Positions 32,870-39,974 are shown, counted from the stretch's first letter. The stretch: DNA of 64,000 nt from an uncultured Collinsella sp. (GCA_902479075.1 CABSNK010000001.1:113134-177133), one strand, 5' to 3'. Notes: a model not told the origin generated them from the sequence alone. Program-made: numbers and translations.

Positions 32870-34108
32870 TTAGAGCGTCTCGGCGCTGTGACCGTTGCCA
32901 TTAAAACCGCCGTCCGCGCCGCCGCCCTCGACGATCTGCAGGGCGCGCCCGACCTGCCTGGCGGCCTTCTCGCGCTCCGCGAGGCCCGGCTTTATGTAAT
33001 GACGGTAATCTGTCCCCAGGTCCGTATGCCCGTGCAGGTCCATGATGCTCAGCGGGTCGACCTCGGTCGCCGCCATGATGGTCTCGGACGTGTGGCGCAG
33101 GGCCTTGGGAGGGATATACCGCAGGTCATGGCGTGCGCACATGCGCCGCCAGGCGCGCACGAGGTTGTCGCCGCGCATGTTCACGATCCGCTGCCCGCTC
33201 CACTCGCGAACCTGCTCCGTAACCGAAGTGCCGCCCTCGACGGTTATGGATGGGCGCAGCTCGTCCATGATCTGGTGCAGGCGCTCGCGGCCCGCTAATA
33301 AAACCGGCACGGTGCGCACGGAATGGGCATTCTTGGTCTCCTTCACGCCGTCCTCGTCCGTGTACGCGCGGCAGACCTCGATGTACTCCGACACGGTCGG
33401 CTGGCCCGTGGCGAAGTCGTAGGTCGTGGTGACCTTGAGGTCGCACGGGCGCACCGCCAGCGCCTCCTCCTTGCGCAGGCCGCTCAGGCCCAGAATCAAG
33501 TAGGCGTTCATGACCAGGTCGGCGCGGTCGTCGCTGGCGGCGAGCCTGCGCAGCGCCTCGGCGGCCTCGGGGATGCTCCATGGCTCAACGGGCGCCTGTT
33601 TGGCCTTGGGTGCGATGACGCGGCGGCGGAAGGGCTCCACCGTCACCCAGCCGTCGTCGAAGGCGCGGCGCATGACGGCGCGCAGCGTGGTCTTGGTCTT
33701 GGCCGGCGCGCCCGAGCGCTCGATGCAGCTTCGCATCATGTCGTGGGTTATCTCGGAGATGTCGATGCTCCCCAGGACGGGGGAGATATAGTTGCACATC
33801 TGCCCGTCGTACTCGCGCAGGCTCGCCTTGGAGCGCGGCTTGCCGCGGTTGCTGGGGGAGTCGCGGAACACGCCCCAGTAGTACATGTCGAGCGTCACGC
33901 CCGCGTGCGCCGCCTGGGACACGCCGAGCTCCTGCGCGAGCTGGGCGATGGCGATATCGGCCTCGGTCTCGGTGCCGTATACGGTGCGCGACACGCGGCG
34001 CACATGGCCGTCCGCGCGGAAGCCCGCCTGCACGCGGATCACCCACTTGCCGGGCGCGACCTCGCGCTTCGAGCCGAGTTTTGACCTTGAGTTCTCGTTG
34101 GTTGCCAT
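32870..34108 (-). CDS. int: Prophage tyrosine integrase
   Basis: The 412-residue site-specific recombinase of the phage-integrase family is probably responsible for insertion at tRNA-Lys. An N-terminal arm-binding region (about 15-60, KWVIRVQAGFRADGHVRR) precedes a core-binding SAM-like domain (about 70-170) and the catalytic domain. Active-site residues are visible: Arg212 (GLRKEE), Arg338 and His339 (KALRHTSE), His361 (LHGHTD) and Tyr371 or Tyr368 (TDYRHYIKP). The ATG at 34108 opens it. It points toward the tRNA, as expected for the left end. A second complete recombinase lies at 39961. Confidence 0.9.
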   Translation of the reverse strand: MATNENSRSKLGSKREVAPGKWVIRVQAGFRADGHVRRVSRTVYGTETEADIAIAQLAQELGVSQAAHAGVTLDMYYWGVFRDSPSNRGKPRSKASLREYDGQMCNYISPVLGSIDISEITHDMMRSCIERSGAPAKTKTTLRAVMRRAFDDGWVTVEPFRRRVIAPKAKQAPVEPWSIPEAAEALRRLAASDDRADLVMNAYLILGLSGLRKEEALAVRPCDLKVTTTYDFATGQPTVSEYIEVCRAYTDEDGVKETKNAHSVRTVPVLLAGRERLHQIMDELRPSITVEGGTSVTEQVREWSGQRIVNMRGDNLVRAWRRMCARHDLRYIPPKALRHTSETIMAATEVDPLSIMDLHGHTDLGTDYRHYIKPGLAEREKAARQVGRALQIVEGGGADGGFNGNGHSAETL

Positions 34109-34472
34109 ATAATGGTCCTGCCTTTCCCTTTTTGCCGGAGGGCATATGCCCCGTGCGGATCCGCCAAGATTGCCGCACGGGGTCTCTTTATATCTTGATA
34201 ACGAAGAAAGGCGACTGTCCTCGGGGACAGCCGCCTTTCCTTTGGACGCGGGCCCCGTGGGGTCCCCGCGTCAATACCGCTGTCCAAATTACCGTTTGCC
34301 GTCGGTGCAGTCAAGCCGTCACCCATTTTCGCGACCCCACGAAAATGGGAAACAACTGGCGTTTTGGTGCATGCCTGCGCCCGTTGGAGGTTTTTCAGGA
34401 AAAACCTGAAAAACCTAGCCGCGCCGCGGGTCATAATCGTGGTGAACACCATTCCCGCTCCTGGAGGTACCC
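34109..34472. promoter_or_regulatory. Integrase upstream region with several inverted repeats
   Basis: The gene-free stretch holds five hairpins: CCCCGTGCGG with CCGCACGGGG (34149-34182); AAAGGCG and CTGTCC with GGACAG and CGCCTTT (34207-34239); a GC-rich palindrome at 34247-34270; CCCATTTTCG with CGAAAATGGG (34322-34349); and GGTTTTTCAGG with CCTGAAAAACC (34389-34415). The first two resemble terminators. The last two have no T run and look more like protein-binding or structural sites. Confidence 0.55.
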
Positions 34473-34763
34473 ATGGCTCGCTATAGCGTCGGCGCGTACA
34501 CGTACGAGGACGATTCCGTCATCCCGCAGATCTTCGACGAGGTCACGGGTAGCCCGGTCGCCCTTGGCTCCAAGCTCATCTCCCGAGAGCGCGGGGACAC
34601 CGTTACCGTCGAGGCAATGGGCATCCGCCTGGTGAACGGGTCCTTGGTTCCGTTTGTCGATGCGAGCATGGATGCGGCCAACCTGTTCGAGTACAAGATC
34701 AACGCCGAAAAGTCCCCGGACACCGGTGAGTGGGTTCTTGCCGGGTACTGGGCTGTATCCTAG
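34473..34763 (+). CDS. Small prophage protein of unknown function
   Basis: The 96-residue acidic, soluble protein shows no family I recognise. It begins MARYSVGAYTYEDDS and is preceded by CTGGAGGT, a strong ribosome site. It lies in the lysogeny region on the opposite strand to its neighbours, between the integrase and the toxin-antitoxin-chaperone genes, ending 34 bases before the chaperone gene end. That placement suits an accessory gene carried by the prophage. Confidence 0.65.
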   Translation: MARYSVGAYTYEDDSVIPQIFDEVTGSPVALGSKLISRERGDTVTVEAMGIRLVNGSLVPFVDASMDAANLFEYKINAEKSPDTGEWVLAGYWAVS

Positions 34764-34797
34764 GCGCCGAAGAGCCTCGCGAGCGCGCTGGATGTCG

Positions 34798-35247
34798 CTA
34801 CGAGGCCGAGCTCTCGCTGTCGAACTCAAACGTGAGGATGGGGAGCGTCAGGTCCCCACGGACGCCGCCAGATGTGAGAGTCTCGGCGATTCCTTTCGCG
34901 TATGCATAGAGGTCGCTTGCGCCGACTGAGAGAACGAGCGCGTTGAACATGTTCTCGTCGGCTATTCCCTCGGCCGAGTAAAGCCCCGATACGGAAAGGT
35001 CCATCCTGTAGTATCCGTCGGTGTCGTCTTGCGGCTCCAGCTTGAGCGTCATGGCGAGTTGCTTGTGGAGCGCCCCGTCGTCGCCCTCGGCTTGCCCGAC
35101 GATGCTGTTGGCGAGACTAAAGGCCCCCTCGGAGACGGCCCTGCCGTTTTCCGGCACCGTGCCGCCGATGTAGGAAACGCTGTCGACTTTCCTTCCGACG
35201 CATTTGAGCGGGGTAATGTCGATTGACTGCTTGATCATGTTCGTCAT
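34798..35247 (-). CDS. SecB-like chaperone of a toxin-antitoxin-chaperone module
   Basis: The 149-residue protein fits the SecB fold in length and in a C-terminal DLYAYAKGIAETLTSG followed by LTLPILTFEF, which parallels the conserved helix and final strand of SecB. Similarity is distant and rests on pattern. In TAC modules such a chaperone binds the antitoxin tail and keeps it active. It is the third gene of a minus-strand operon, 2 bases after the antitoxin gene, which strongly supports the assignment. Ordinary export by SecB is unlikely in this monoderm-type host. Confidence 0.65.
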   Translation of the reverse strand: MTNMIKQSIDITPLKCVGRKVDSVSYIGGTVPENGRAVSEGAFSLANSIVGQAEGDDGALHKQLAMTLKLEPQDDTDGYYRMDLSVSGLYSAEGIADENMFNALVLSVGASDLYAYAKGIAETLTSGGVRGDLTLPILTFEFDSESSAS

Positions 35248-35249
35248 CT

Positions 35250-35765
35250 CTACATCCTCATCCTAAAAGTGCTCTCATCTGCCTTCGCCTGCGGGTTGGC
35301 GCTCCAAGCCGGTTTTCCGCCGTGAATCACCGAGAAAGCGTTGCCCTTGACTCCAGTTCCGCTTCCGTCCACGTGGACTCCGAGAGACGGAAGGACCAAG
35401 GGGTAGTCCCTTACGACGCGCATGAGCTGGCATGCCGTCGCTGTCGGTTGCGAGGCGCCGTTCTCCCAGCGGGATACGGTCGGTTTCGTCACCCCCAGCA
35501 GCTTCTCGAATTGCGCCTGCGTCATCTTGAGCGACTTTCTGATTTTCTTGATCTCCGTTGGAGCGAGGAGGCCGTGTCTCTTGGCGTAGGCTTCGGTTAT
35601 CGCTTCTGAGAGCGCGTCAGCTTCCTTGATGCCAATTTCGTATTCACCGCACTCGTCGCATGCGAGGCGTTCGATTCCCTCGATCGTGAACGTCTCTCCG
35701 CGGTATGTCTCCGTTAAAGGCTCCCTGGTGAGCCTAAGCTCATGGCCACATTCAACGCATTTCAT
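35250..35765 (-). CDS. MqsA-like antitoxin with C-terminal extension
   Basis: The 171-residue protein has two CxxC pairs that should bind zinc (Cys3/Cys6 and Cys36/Cys39), then a linker. An XRE-type helix-turn-helix follows at about residues 73-125 (KKIRKSLKMTQAQFEKLLG, then TKPTVSRWENG). This is the YgiT/MqsA antitoxin plan. About 45 further residues follow the DNA-binding domain, ending KPAWSANPQAKADESTFRMRM-like. E. coli MqsA (131 residues) lacks them. In chaperone-dependent TA systems the antitoxin carries such a tail as the chaperone target. It lies 9 bases after the toxin gene. Confidence 0.8.
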   Translation of the reverse strand: MKCVECGHELRLTREPLTETYRGETFTIEGIERLACDECGEYEIGIKEADALSEAITEAYAKRHGLLAPTEIKKIRKSLKMTQAQFEKLLGVTKPTVSRWENGASQPTATACQLMRVVRDYPLVLPSLGVHVDGSGTGVKGNAFSVIHGGKPAWSANPQAKADESTFRMRM

Positions 35766-35774
35766 GTTTTCCTC

Positions 35775-36104
35775 CTAGTGAACTGCCCCATCCCAGTTCA
35801 TTGACCAAACTTCTAAGGTCGGGCTTTCGTTTTCGATAAAAAACTTCACATACCATTCGACCTCGTCATAAACCGCCCCTCGATAGACGTCGGCCCATGT
35901 TCCGGGGCGATAGTCGAGCTCGACCGATTTGTCGAAATGTCTAGGCTCGATCATCTCGAGAACCTCAATGGCGGTGTCGCTCACGGTGCCGTAGTGCTCT
36001 CGAAGGAACCTCGACGCACGTCCGCTCAGCTTGAGCTTTCCGGTCCGTGCGAATCGCTTCACTTCGTTGAGCTCATAGGTTGGTCTGTACTTGGTTCTCC
36101 CCAT
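35775..36104 (-). CDS. MqsR-like mRNA-interferase toxin
   Basis: The 109-residue protein aligns by eye with MqsR, a RelE-fold ribonuclease that cuts mRNA. The pattern LNEVKRFARTGK, then HFDKSVEL, then TWADVYRG and WYVKF mirrors the MqsR order. Lys59 and Tyr85 match residues thought catalytic in E. coli MqsR. The position of its Gln68 (WQDVYRP) reads Ala71 here. It starts at ATG 36104 after AAAGGAG and is first in the operon, toxin before antitoxin, as in mqsRA. A perfect palindrome lies 14 bases upstream. Confidence 0.8.
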   Translation of the reverse strand: MGRTKYRPTYELNEVKRFARTGKLKLSGRASRFLREHYGTVSDTAIEVLEMIEPRHFDKSVELDYRPGTWADVYRGAVYDEVEWYVKFFIENESPTLEVWSMNWDGAVH

Positions 36105-36117
36105 TTCGCTCCTTTTG

Positions 36118-36138
36118 TAGTTAGCATTATGCTAACTA
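36118..36138. promoter_or_regulatory. Candidate operator of the toxin-antitoxin-chaperone operon
   Basis: TAGTTAGCAT and ATGCTAACTA flank a central T, forming a perfect 21-base palindrome 14 bases ahead of the toxin start. MqsA-type antitoxins repress their own operon by binding such palindromes. Confidence 0.7.
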
Positions 36139-36162
36139 TCGCCCTGAAATTCAATACTGACC

Positions 36163-36210
36163 GCCATTCCTGACGGACAACCTTTTTTGTCCGTCAGGAA
36201 TGGCGTTTTT
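36163..36210 (+). terminator. Strong hairpin between cI-like and toxin genes
   Basis: An 18-bp perfect stem (36163-36180 with 36187-36204) is followed by GTTTTTTGG on the plus strand. The flanking genes are on the minus strand, so its T run faces the unexpected way. As a bare hairpin it may still separate the two units. Confidence 0.6.
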
Positions 36211-36237
36211 TGGCGGACAAGCGAGATTGCCTGCCGG

Positions 36238-36621
36238 CTACGCTGACCTTACTTGATCCGCTTCCAGCCCTTCGATTTCAGGCGCTGCAGCCTGATTTTG
36301 GGACAGCTCGGCCTGGTCGCGTGCCGTCTCCAGGATCTTCGAGCGCCTCTTCTCTGTGCTCTTTCGGTAGCAGACGATCAGCTCGCCCTCCGCGCCCGCC
36401 GGCGCCGTCGGCCTGTCCTCGGGATGCTCCTCGTACCAGCCGAGGAGGTCGTTGGGGTCGGTGTGGAGAACCTTCGCGCACTTCCAGAGCTGCTCAATAT
36501 CTGGAAGGGTCTTCCCTCGTTCCCAGTTGCCTACCGTTTTGATGTCAACGTTCAACGCGTTTGCTAGATCGGCCTGTGAATATCCGTTTTCTTTCCTAGC
36601 CTGCTTAAGTTTTAAGTTCAT
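36238..36621 (-). CDS. cI-like prophage repressor (XRE family)
   Basis: The 127-residue protein has an N-terminal HTH_3 domain (LKQARKENGYSQADLANAL, then IKTVGNWERGKTLPD, residues 4-45). A short C-terminal region without a LexA-type protease fold follows. It likely represses the early promoter to hold lysogeny. I chose the ATG at 36621 because GGAGGTGACG precedes it. An upstream frame opening at 36684 lies inside the promoter. The gene is divergent from the cro-like gene with three matching operators between them. Lacking a peptidase domain, it may need an accessory route for induction. Confidence 0.8.
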   Translation of the reverse strand: MNLKLKQARKENGYSQADLANALNVDIKTVGNWERGKTLPDIEQLWKCAKVLHTDPNDLLGWYEEHPEDRPTAPAGAEGELIVCYRKSTEKRRSKILETARDQAELSQNQAAAPEIEGLEADQVRSA

Positions 36622-36637
36622 CGTCACCTCCAATATG

Positions 36638-36651
36638 GGGAAGTATTTACC
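36638..36651. promoter_or_regulatory. Repressor operator O1
   Basis: GGGAAGTATTTACC overlaps the predicted start of the cI-like transcript, so it could mediate autorepression. It matches the consensus of the other two operators (GGGAAnnnnTTnCC). Confidence 0.7.
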
Positions 36652-36655
36652 GAGG

Positions 36656-36684
36656 ATTCTATAGATACACAAAAGAAAAGGCAA
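36656..36684 (-). promoter_or_regulatory. cI-like gene promoter
   Basis: Minus-strand TTGCCT (36684-36679) and TAGAAT (36661-36656) with 17-base spacing. The predicted start near 36649 lies in operator O1. Confidence 0.6.
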
Positions 36685-36703
36685 GAAAAGCCCTAGTTTG
36701 CTA

Positions 36704-36731
36704 TTGCAATCGGGAAAAGATTACCTATACT
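36704..36731 (+). promoter_or_regulatory. Early (cro-like) promoter
   Basis: TTGCAA (36704-36709) and TATACT (36726-36731) are 16 bases apart. Operator O2 fills the spacer and O3 lies just downstream of the start. Confidence 0.7.
36712..36725. promoter_or_regulatory. Repressor operator O2
   Basis: GGGAAAAGATTACC lies between the -35 and -10 boxes of the early promoter, where bound repressor would block polymerase. Confidence 0.75.
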
Positions 36732-36743
36732 CTGAATTGCACA

Positions 36744-36757
36744 GGGAAGAAGTTCCC
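36744..36757. promoter_or_regulatory. Repressor operator O3
   Basis: GGGAAGAAGTTCCC is the most symmetrical of the three sites. It lies 32 bases centre-to-centre from O2, about three helical turns, so cooperative binding is plausible. Confidence 0.75.
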
Positions 36758-36777
36758 TATTTCAGAAGGAGGACGAA

Positions 36778-37005
36778 ATGGAGTTTTCGAAGGACGAGTT
36801 CGGCGCGAACCTGCGCGCCGCCCGCGCTCGCGCCGATATGTCTCAGGAGCAGCTGGCCAACAAGGCGGGGCTCTCGGCATCTTCAATCATCGGCTACGAG
36901 AACGGCTCGATGGTTCCAGGTGTCGACAAGGCGTATGCCATCGCCCAGGCCCTCGGATGCACGCCCAATGACCTGATGGGCTGGAACACGGACGAGGCCG
37001 CGTAG
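36778..37005 (+). CDS. Cro-like regulator (XRE family)
   Basis: The 75-residue protein is a single HTH_3 domain (FGANLRAARARADMSQEQLA, then LSASSIIGYENGSMVPG) ending in a NDLMGWN motif shared in kind with the cI-like protein (NDLLGWY). This suggests the two regulators read related sites. It is the first gene of the rightward early operon, with GAAGGAGG 8-15 bases ahead of the ATG. Confidence 0.8.
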   Translation: MEFSKDEFGANLRAARARADMSQEQLANKAGLSASSIIGYENGSMVPGVDKAYAIAQALGCTPNDLMGWNTDEAA

Positions 37006-37042
37006 GCACGGCGCGCTAACGAACTGCTGAAAGGAGAAGGTC

Positions 37043-37309
37043 ATGATCGACCAGGTGTTCACGTTCAGGGAGAGGGACGGCATCCTCTACGAGACGGAGG
37101 AGAGCCTCAGGCGCAGGATCCGGGCGGAGTTTCTCTTTCCCGAGGACCTCGATATCGACCTCGTCGAGACCTCGACGGCCGAGCTGGGAGAGCTCCACGG
37201 CTGGGCCTACTCGGACTTCAGCGATGCAACCATCAGGGTGAAGGGGAAGGGCTACCGGTGGAGCGGCGACATGCTCGTGCGCGTGCCCTCTCTCGACGAG
37301 GAATGGTAG
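37043..37309 (+). CDS. Early prophage protein of unknown function
   Basis: The 88-residue acidic soluble protein is not recognised. It begins MIDQVFTFRERDG and is preceded by AAAGGAGAAGG. It follows the cro-like gene after 37 bases in the same operon, so it is probably an early lytic or host-interaction protein. Confidence 0.6.
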   Translation: MIDQVFTFRERDGILYETEESLRRRIRAEFLFPEDLDIDLVETSTAELGELHGWAYSDFSDATIRVKGKGYRWSGDMLVRVPSLDEEW

Positions 37310-37341
37310 GGCATGCCCATGGAGGATCTGGAGGAAGAGGA

Positions 37342-37617
37342 ATGACAGGCAAGAGCTACGAGCTGCCCGACGACATCACGACGATGGGCGGCATGGTCAC
37401 GTGGGCCGACAAGGATGCCGAGTGGCACACGGAGGTGTTCGAGTTCCTGGCGGACGCGCGCTACTCGTTCCGCGCGCACGTCCAGGCCGGCGACGTCGCC
37501 TACCTCGCACGCCTGGTCGCGCTCGACCGCAGGCAGGCGCTCGACCCGGTGGCATACGACGTCATGGAGATCGACCCCGCCCCGGGCGAGTGGCCGTTCG
37601 GCCGCGGTCGCGAATGA
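37342..37617 (+). CDS. Early prophage protein of unknown function
   Basis: The 91-residue acidic protein is not recognised. The ATG at 37342 follows GAGGAAGAGGA. Its stop overlaps the ATG of the next gene in the ATGA arrangement, showing translational coupling. Confidence 0.6.
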   Translation: MTGKSYELPDDITTMGGMVTWADKDAEWHTEVFEFLADARYSFRAHVQAGDVAYLARLVALDRRQALDPVAYDVMEIDPAPGEWPFGRGRE

Positions 37618-37763
37618 CCCGGGCGCTGCTCGCCTCGGCCGTCGTGATGGACGCCGCCGGCTGGATGTGCGCCGCGCAGGGGGCCTACGGCCTCGCGCGG
37701 GTGTGCTTCTCGGCCGCCGTGCCGTTCATCGCGGCGTGGGTGGTCGGGTCGCTCTTCGACTGA
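37614..37763 (+). CDS. Small prophage membrane protein
   Basis: This 49-residue protein, starting at the ATGA overlap with the preceding gene, is hydrophobic over nearly its full length (two short membrane segments, residues 3-20 and 27-46). It is not recognised. It could be a superinfection-exclusion type peptide, but nothing proves this. After it comes a very GC-rich 220-base gap with hairpins near 37864-37893. Confidence 0.55.
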   Translation: MTRALLASAVVMDAAGWMCAAQGAYGLARVCFSAAVPFIAAWVVGSLFD

Positions 37764-37984
37764 GGCCGGGCCCGCCCCCGTCACGCCACGGGTTCCGCAC
37801 CGCCCCATTCCACGGGGCCCGTGGCGCGACGGGGTCGGACCCCCGACTTCCGGCCCATATGGTGCCGCCGCCGACTTGGCGGGGCGGCGGCACCGCTCCC
37901 TTTGGCGGGGGAGCGCCCTCCGGCTGCATCTATCGGTGCGGCCCTCCGGCAAGGGATTGGCTCAACGAATGAAAGGAGAAGGCC

Positions 37985-38215
37985 ATGTGGATGTCGATAG
38001 CCAAGGGCGCGCGTTACGCCTGCTGCGACAACGTAACTTTTCGCGCGATGGTCATGCAGGGCGTGATACCGCGCTACCCGTCGCTCAACCCCAACAGCTC
38101 GCGCGAGGTGGTGCGCAGCGAGGACTTCGACGCCGCCATCATGGCGCGCGGCGCTGCTCCGGCGCTGCCGTCGCCCGACTGCGTGCCGCCGCGCCGTCCG
38201 AGGCGGGTGGCGTGA
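37985..38215 (+). CDS. Small DNA-binding-type protein, possible excisionase
   Basis: The 76-residue protein begins MWMSIAKGARYACCDNVTFR. The pattern of a short helix, turn (VMQGVIPRYPSL), then NSSREVVRSEDFDAAIMARG resembles excisionase/MerR-like HTH_17 domains, in which the second half ends in a helix starting with an acidic pair. The C-terminus is Pro/Arg-rich. If correct it may steer one of the two recombinases toward excision. The alternative is an unrelated small early protein. The ATG at 37985 follows AAAGGAGAAGG. Confidence 0.45.
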   Translation: MWMSIAKGARYACCDNVTFRAMVMQGVIPRYPSLNPNSSREVVRSEDFDAAIMARGAAPALPSPDCVPPRRPRRVA

Positions 38216-38373
38216 TGGGCGACCTGGTCTGGGAGGCGGGCTGCCGCCTCGGCGCGTGGTGGGACTCGCTTCCCGAGCGCGTGCGCAGCGTCGTGTGCGC
38301 CGTGGCGCTCGTCGGCCTGATCGCCGTCGCCGGCGCCATCGAGGGGACCGCGCCGAGCGGGATGTACTACTAG
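38215..38373 (+). CDS. Small prophage membrane protein
   Basis: The 52-residue protein has one membrane segment (VVCAVALVGLIAVAGAI, about residues 26-43) and is preceded by a short amphipathic part. It starts in a TGATG overlap with the preceding gene. It is not recognised. Confidence 0.55.
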   Translation: MGDLVWEAGCRLGAWWDSLPERVRSVVCAVALVGLIAVAGAIEGTAPSGMYY

Positions 38374-38383
38374 GAGGAATGAC

Positions 38384-39634
38384 ATGCAGTTTGAGAAGAG
38401 GCAGGTTCGCCTGGGCGACATCCGCCCGAGCGAGCAGAACCCGCGCGAGGACTTCGGCGACATCGGCGCCCTGGCCCGCAGCATCGAGGCGACCGGCGGC
38501 GAGCCGCTGAACCCGCCCGTGGTCGTGGCGGACGGCAACGTCTACCGCATCGTGGACGGCGAGCGCCGCTACCGCGCCCTGTCCTCGATCTACGGGGAGG
38601 ACCGCGAGGTGTCCGCGCTGGTGGCCGACACCATGGACGAGGCCAACGAGCTCGTGGCCATGCTCGCCACCGACGACAAGCGCCAGCTGACCGAGGCGGA
38701 GCGCGCCCGCGGCGTGCAGCAGATGCTCGTGCTGGGCGTCGACGAGCAGCGCATCGAGCGCGCGAGCCGCGCCACCGCCGGACAGATCCGGGCTGCGCGC
38801 AAGCTGCGCGGGAGCATCGAGGGCCGCCAGGTGACGCTCGACCAGCTCGAGGCCGCGAGCGCCTTCGACGACGAGAAGGATATCGAGGCGGTCCTCGCCG
38901 CCGGTGACGGCTGGGCGGGCAAGGCCGACAGCATCCGCCGCCGGGTCGAGCGCGAGGAGGCCAAGGCCGAGGACTACGACGCGTTCGGCGATGCGGGCAT
39001 CCCTGTGGTGAAGGAGCAGCCCGAAGGGTTCACCTACAAGGACTGGGCACACCTCGGCCTCGTTGCCGCGAAGCTCGAGGACAAGGAGTACCCCGCTGGC
39101 ACCGTTGCCGTGTGGAATGACCGCTACTGGGACTTCTTCGCTCCGAAGGGCGGCGAAGATGCCGAGCCCGAGAAGACCGAGGAGGAGATCCGAGCCGAGC
39201 AGGAGGCCGCGCGCGAGGATGCCGCGCTCAAGGGCCTGTACAGGAGCCTGATTGGCTTCGTGGCGTCCGGCGCCTTTGCCATGTCCAAGGACCTCATGAT
39301 GGAGGTGCGCGTGGGCCGTGCCGACCCGCCCGCGCTGCTCGTGGCGATGGGCGGCGACAGCAACCCCGAGAACGAGGAGCGCTTCGGTGCCGTACGCGAC
39401 GAGTTTGCTCGCAACCTCAAGGCGTGCAAGCCAAACGAGTACGAGGCCGGCTGCTGGCTCATGGCGGCGGCCAAGGACATGGCCCAGCTCAACAATCGCT
39501 GGGGCGGCGACGACGCGGAGGCGTGGCTCGACCACTATGACATCTTCTGCTCCGCGGGCTTCGAGCCCGGCGAGGAGGACGTGTGGCTCATGGAGAGGGT
39601 GCAGGCGAGTTTCAAGGAGGAGAAGGATGAGTAG
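38384..39634 (+). CDS. ParB-like nuclease-domain protein
   Basis: The 416-residue protein has an N-terminal ParB/Srx domain: VRLGDIRPSEQNPRED, then PVVVADGNVYRIVDGERRYRA near residues 44-65. A helical middle with an HTH-type ERASRATAGQIRAARKL follows. The second half (about 200-416) is unlike partition ParB and contains a long charged helix and an extra domain. No ParA is nearby, so it is more likely a phage regulator or modifier than a partition protein. GGAGGAATGAC precedes the ATG. Confidence 0.75.
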   Translation: MQFEKRQVRLGDIRPSEQNPREDFGDIGALARSIEATGGEPLNPPVVVADGNVYRIVDGERRYRALSSIYGEDREVSALVADTMDEANELVAMLATDDKRQLTEAERARGVQQMLVLGVDEQRIERASRATAGQIRAARKLRGSIEGRQVTLDQLEAASAFDDEKDIEAVLAAGDGWAGKADSIRRRVEREEAKAEDYDAFGDAGIPVVKEQPEGFTYKDWAHLGLVAAKLEDKEYPAGTVAVWNDRYWDFFAPKGGEDAEPEKTEEEIRAEQEAAREDAALKGLYRSLIGFVASGAFAMSKDLMMEVRVGRADPPALLVAMGGDSNPENEERFGAVRDEFARNLKACKPNEYEAGCWLMAAAKDMAQLNNRWGGDDAEAWLDHYDIFCSAGFEPGEEDVWLMERVQASFKEEKDE

Positions 39635-39974
39635 CAAGAAGCTGAAGGTGACGATTGAGCGCGAGAACGTCGAACCAGTGGAGTTCGAGGCGGATGCGCT
39701 CCTCTGCGCCGGAGACACCGATGACGGCGTGCTGTTTTTTGCAGGCGGCTGCATGACCCAGCCCATCGTCCTCGACATCATGCGGTGCTTCGTCAGCGAA
39801 GTGGTCAGGGACATGGTCAAGCTCGGTATCGATGAGACCGAGGCCAGGGGCCAGGTCATGCTCGCTGCGGTAAGCCCTTCCGATGCCAGTGAGCTGCTCC
39901 TGGACATCAATCTCGATGACCGCGACAAGATCGCGCACATCGCTAAGGAGCTCGCCGCCAGTGACCTCTCCTAG
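39627..39974 (+). CDS. Early prophage protein of unknown function
   Basis: The 115-residue acidic protein starts at ATG 39627, overlapping the stop of the ParB-like gene by 8 bases. A ribosome site AAGGAGGAGAAGG lies within that gene. It is not recognised. Its end overlaps the recombinase start, so the three genes are translationally linked. Confidence 0.6.
   Translation: MSSKKLKVTIERENVEPVEFEADALLCAGDTDDGVLFFAGGCMTQPIVLDIMRCFVSEVVRDMVKLGIDETEARGQVMLAAVSPSDASELLLDINLDDRDKIAHIAKELAASDLS

Noticed and set aside
34207..34239. Family A REP-like element in the prophage
   Set aside because: It has GGGGACAG but its arms match no host family. A plain terminator-like stem explains it.
38384..39634. 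Evidence that the element is a phage-plasmid
   Set aside because: Only a ParB-like domain is present. There is no ParA or replication initiator, and the integrase lies against a tRNA.
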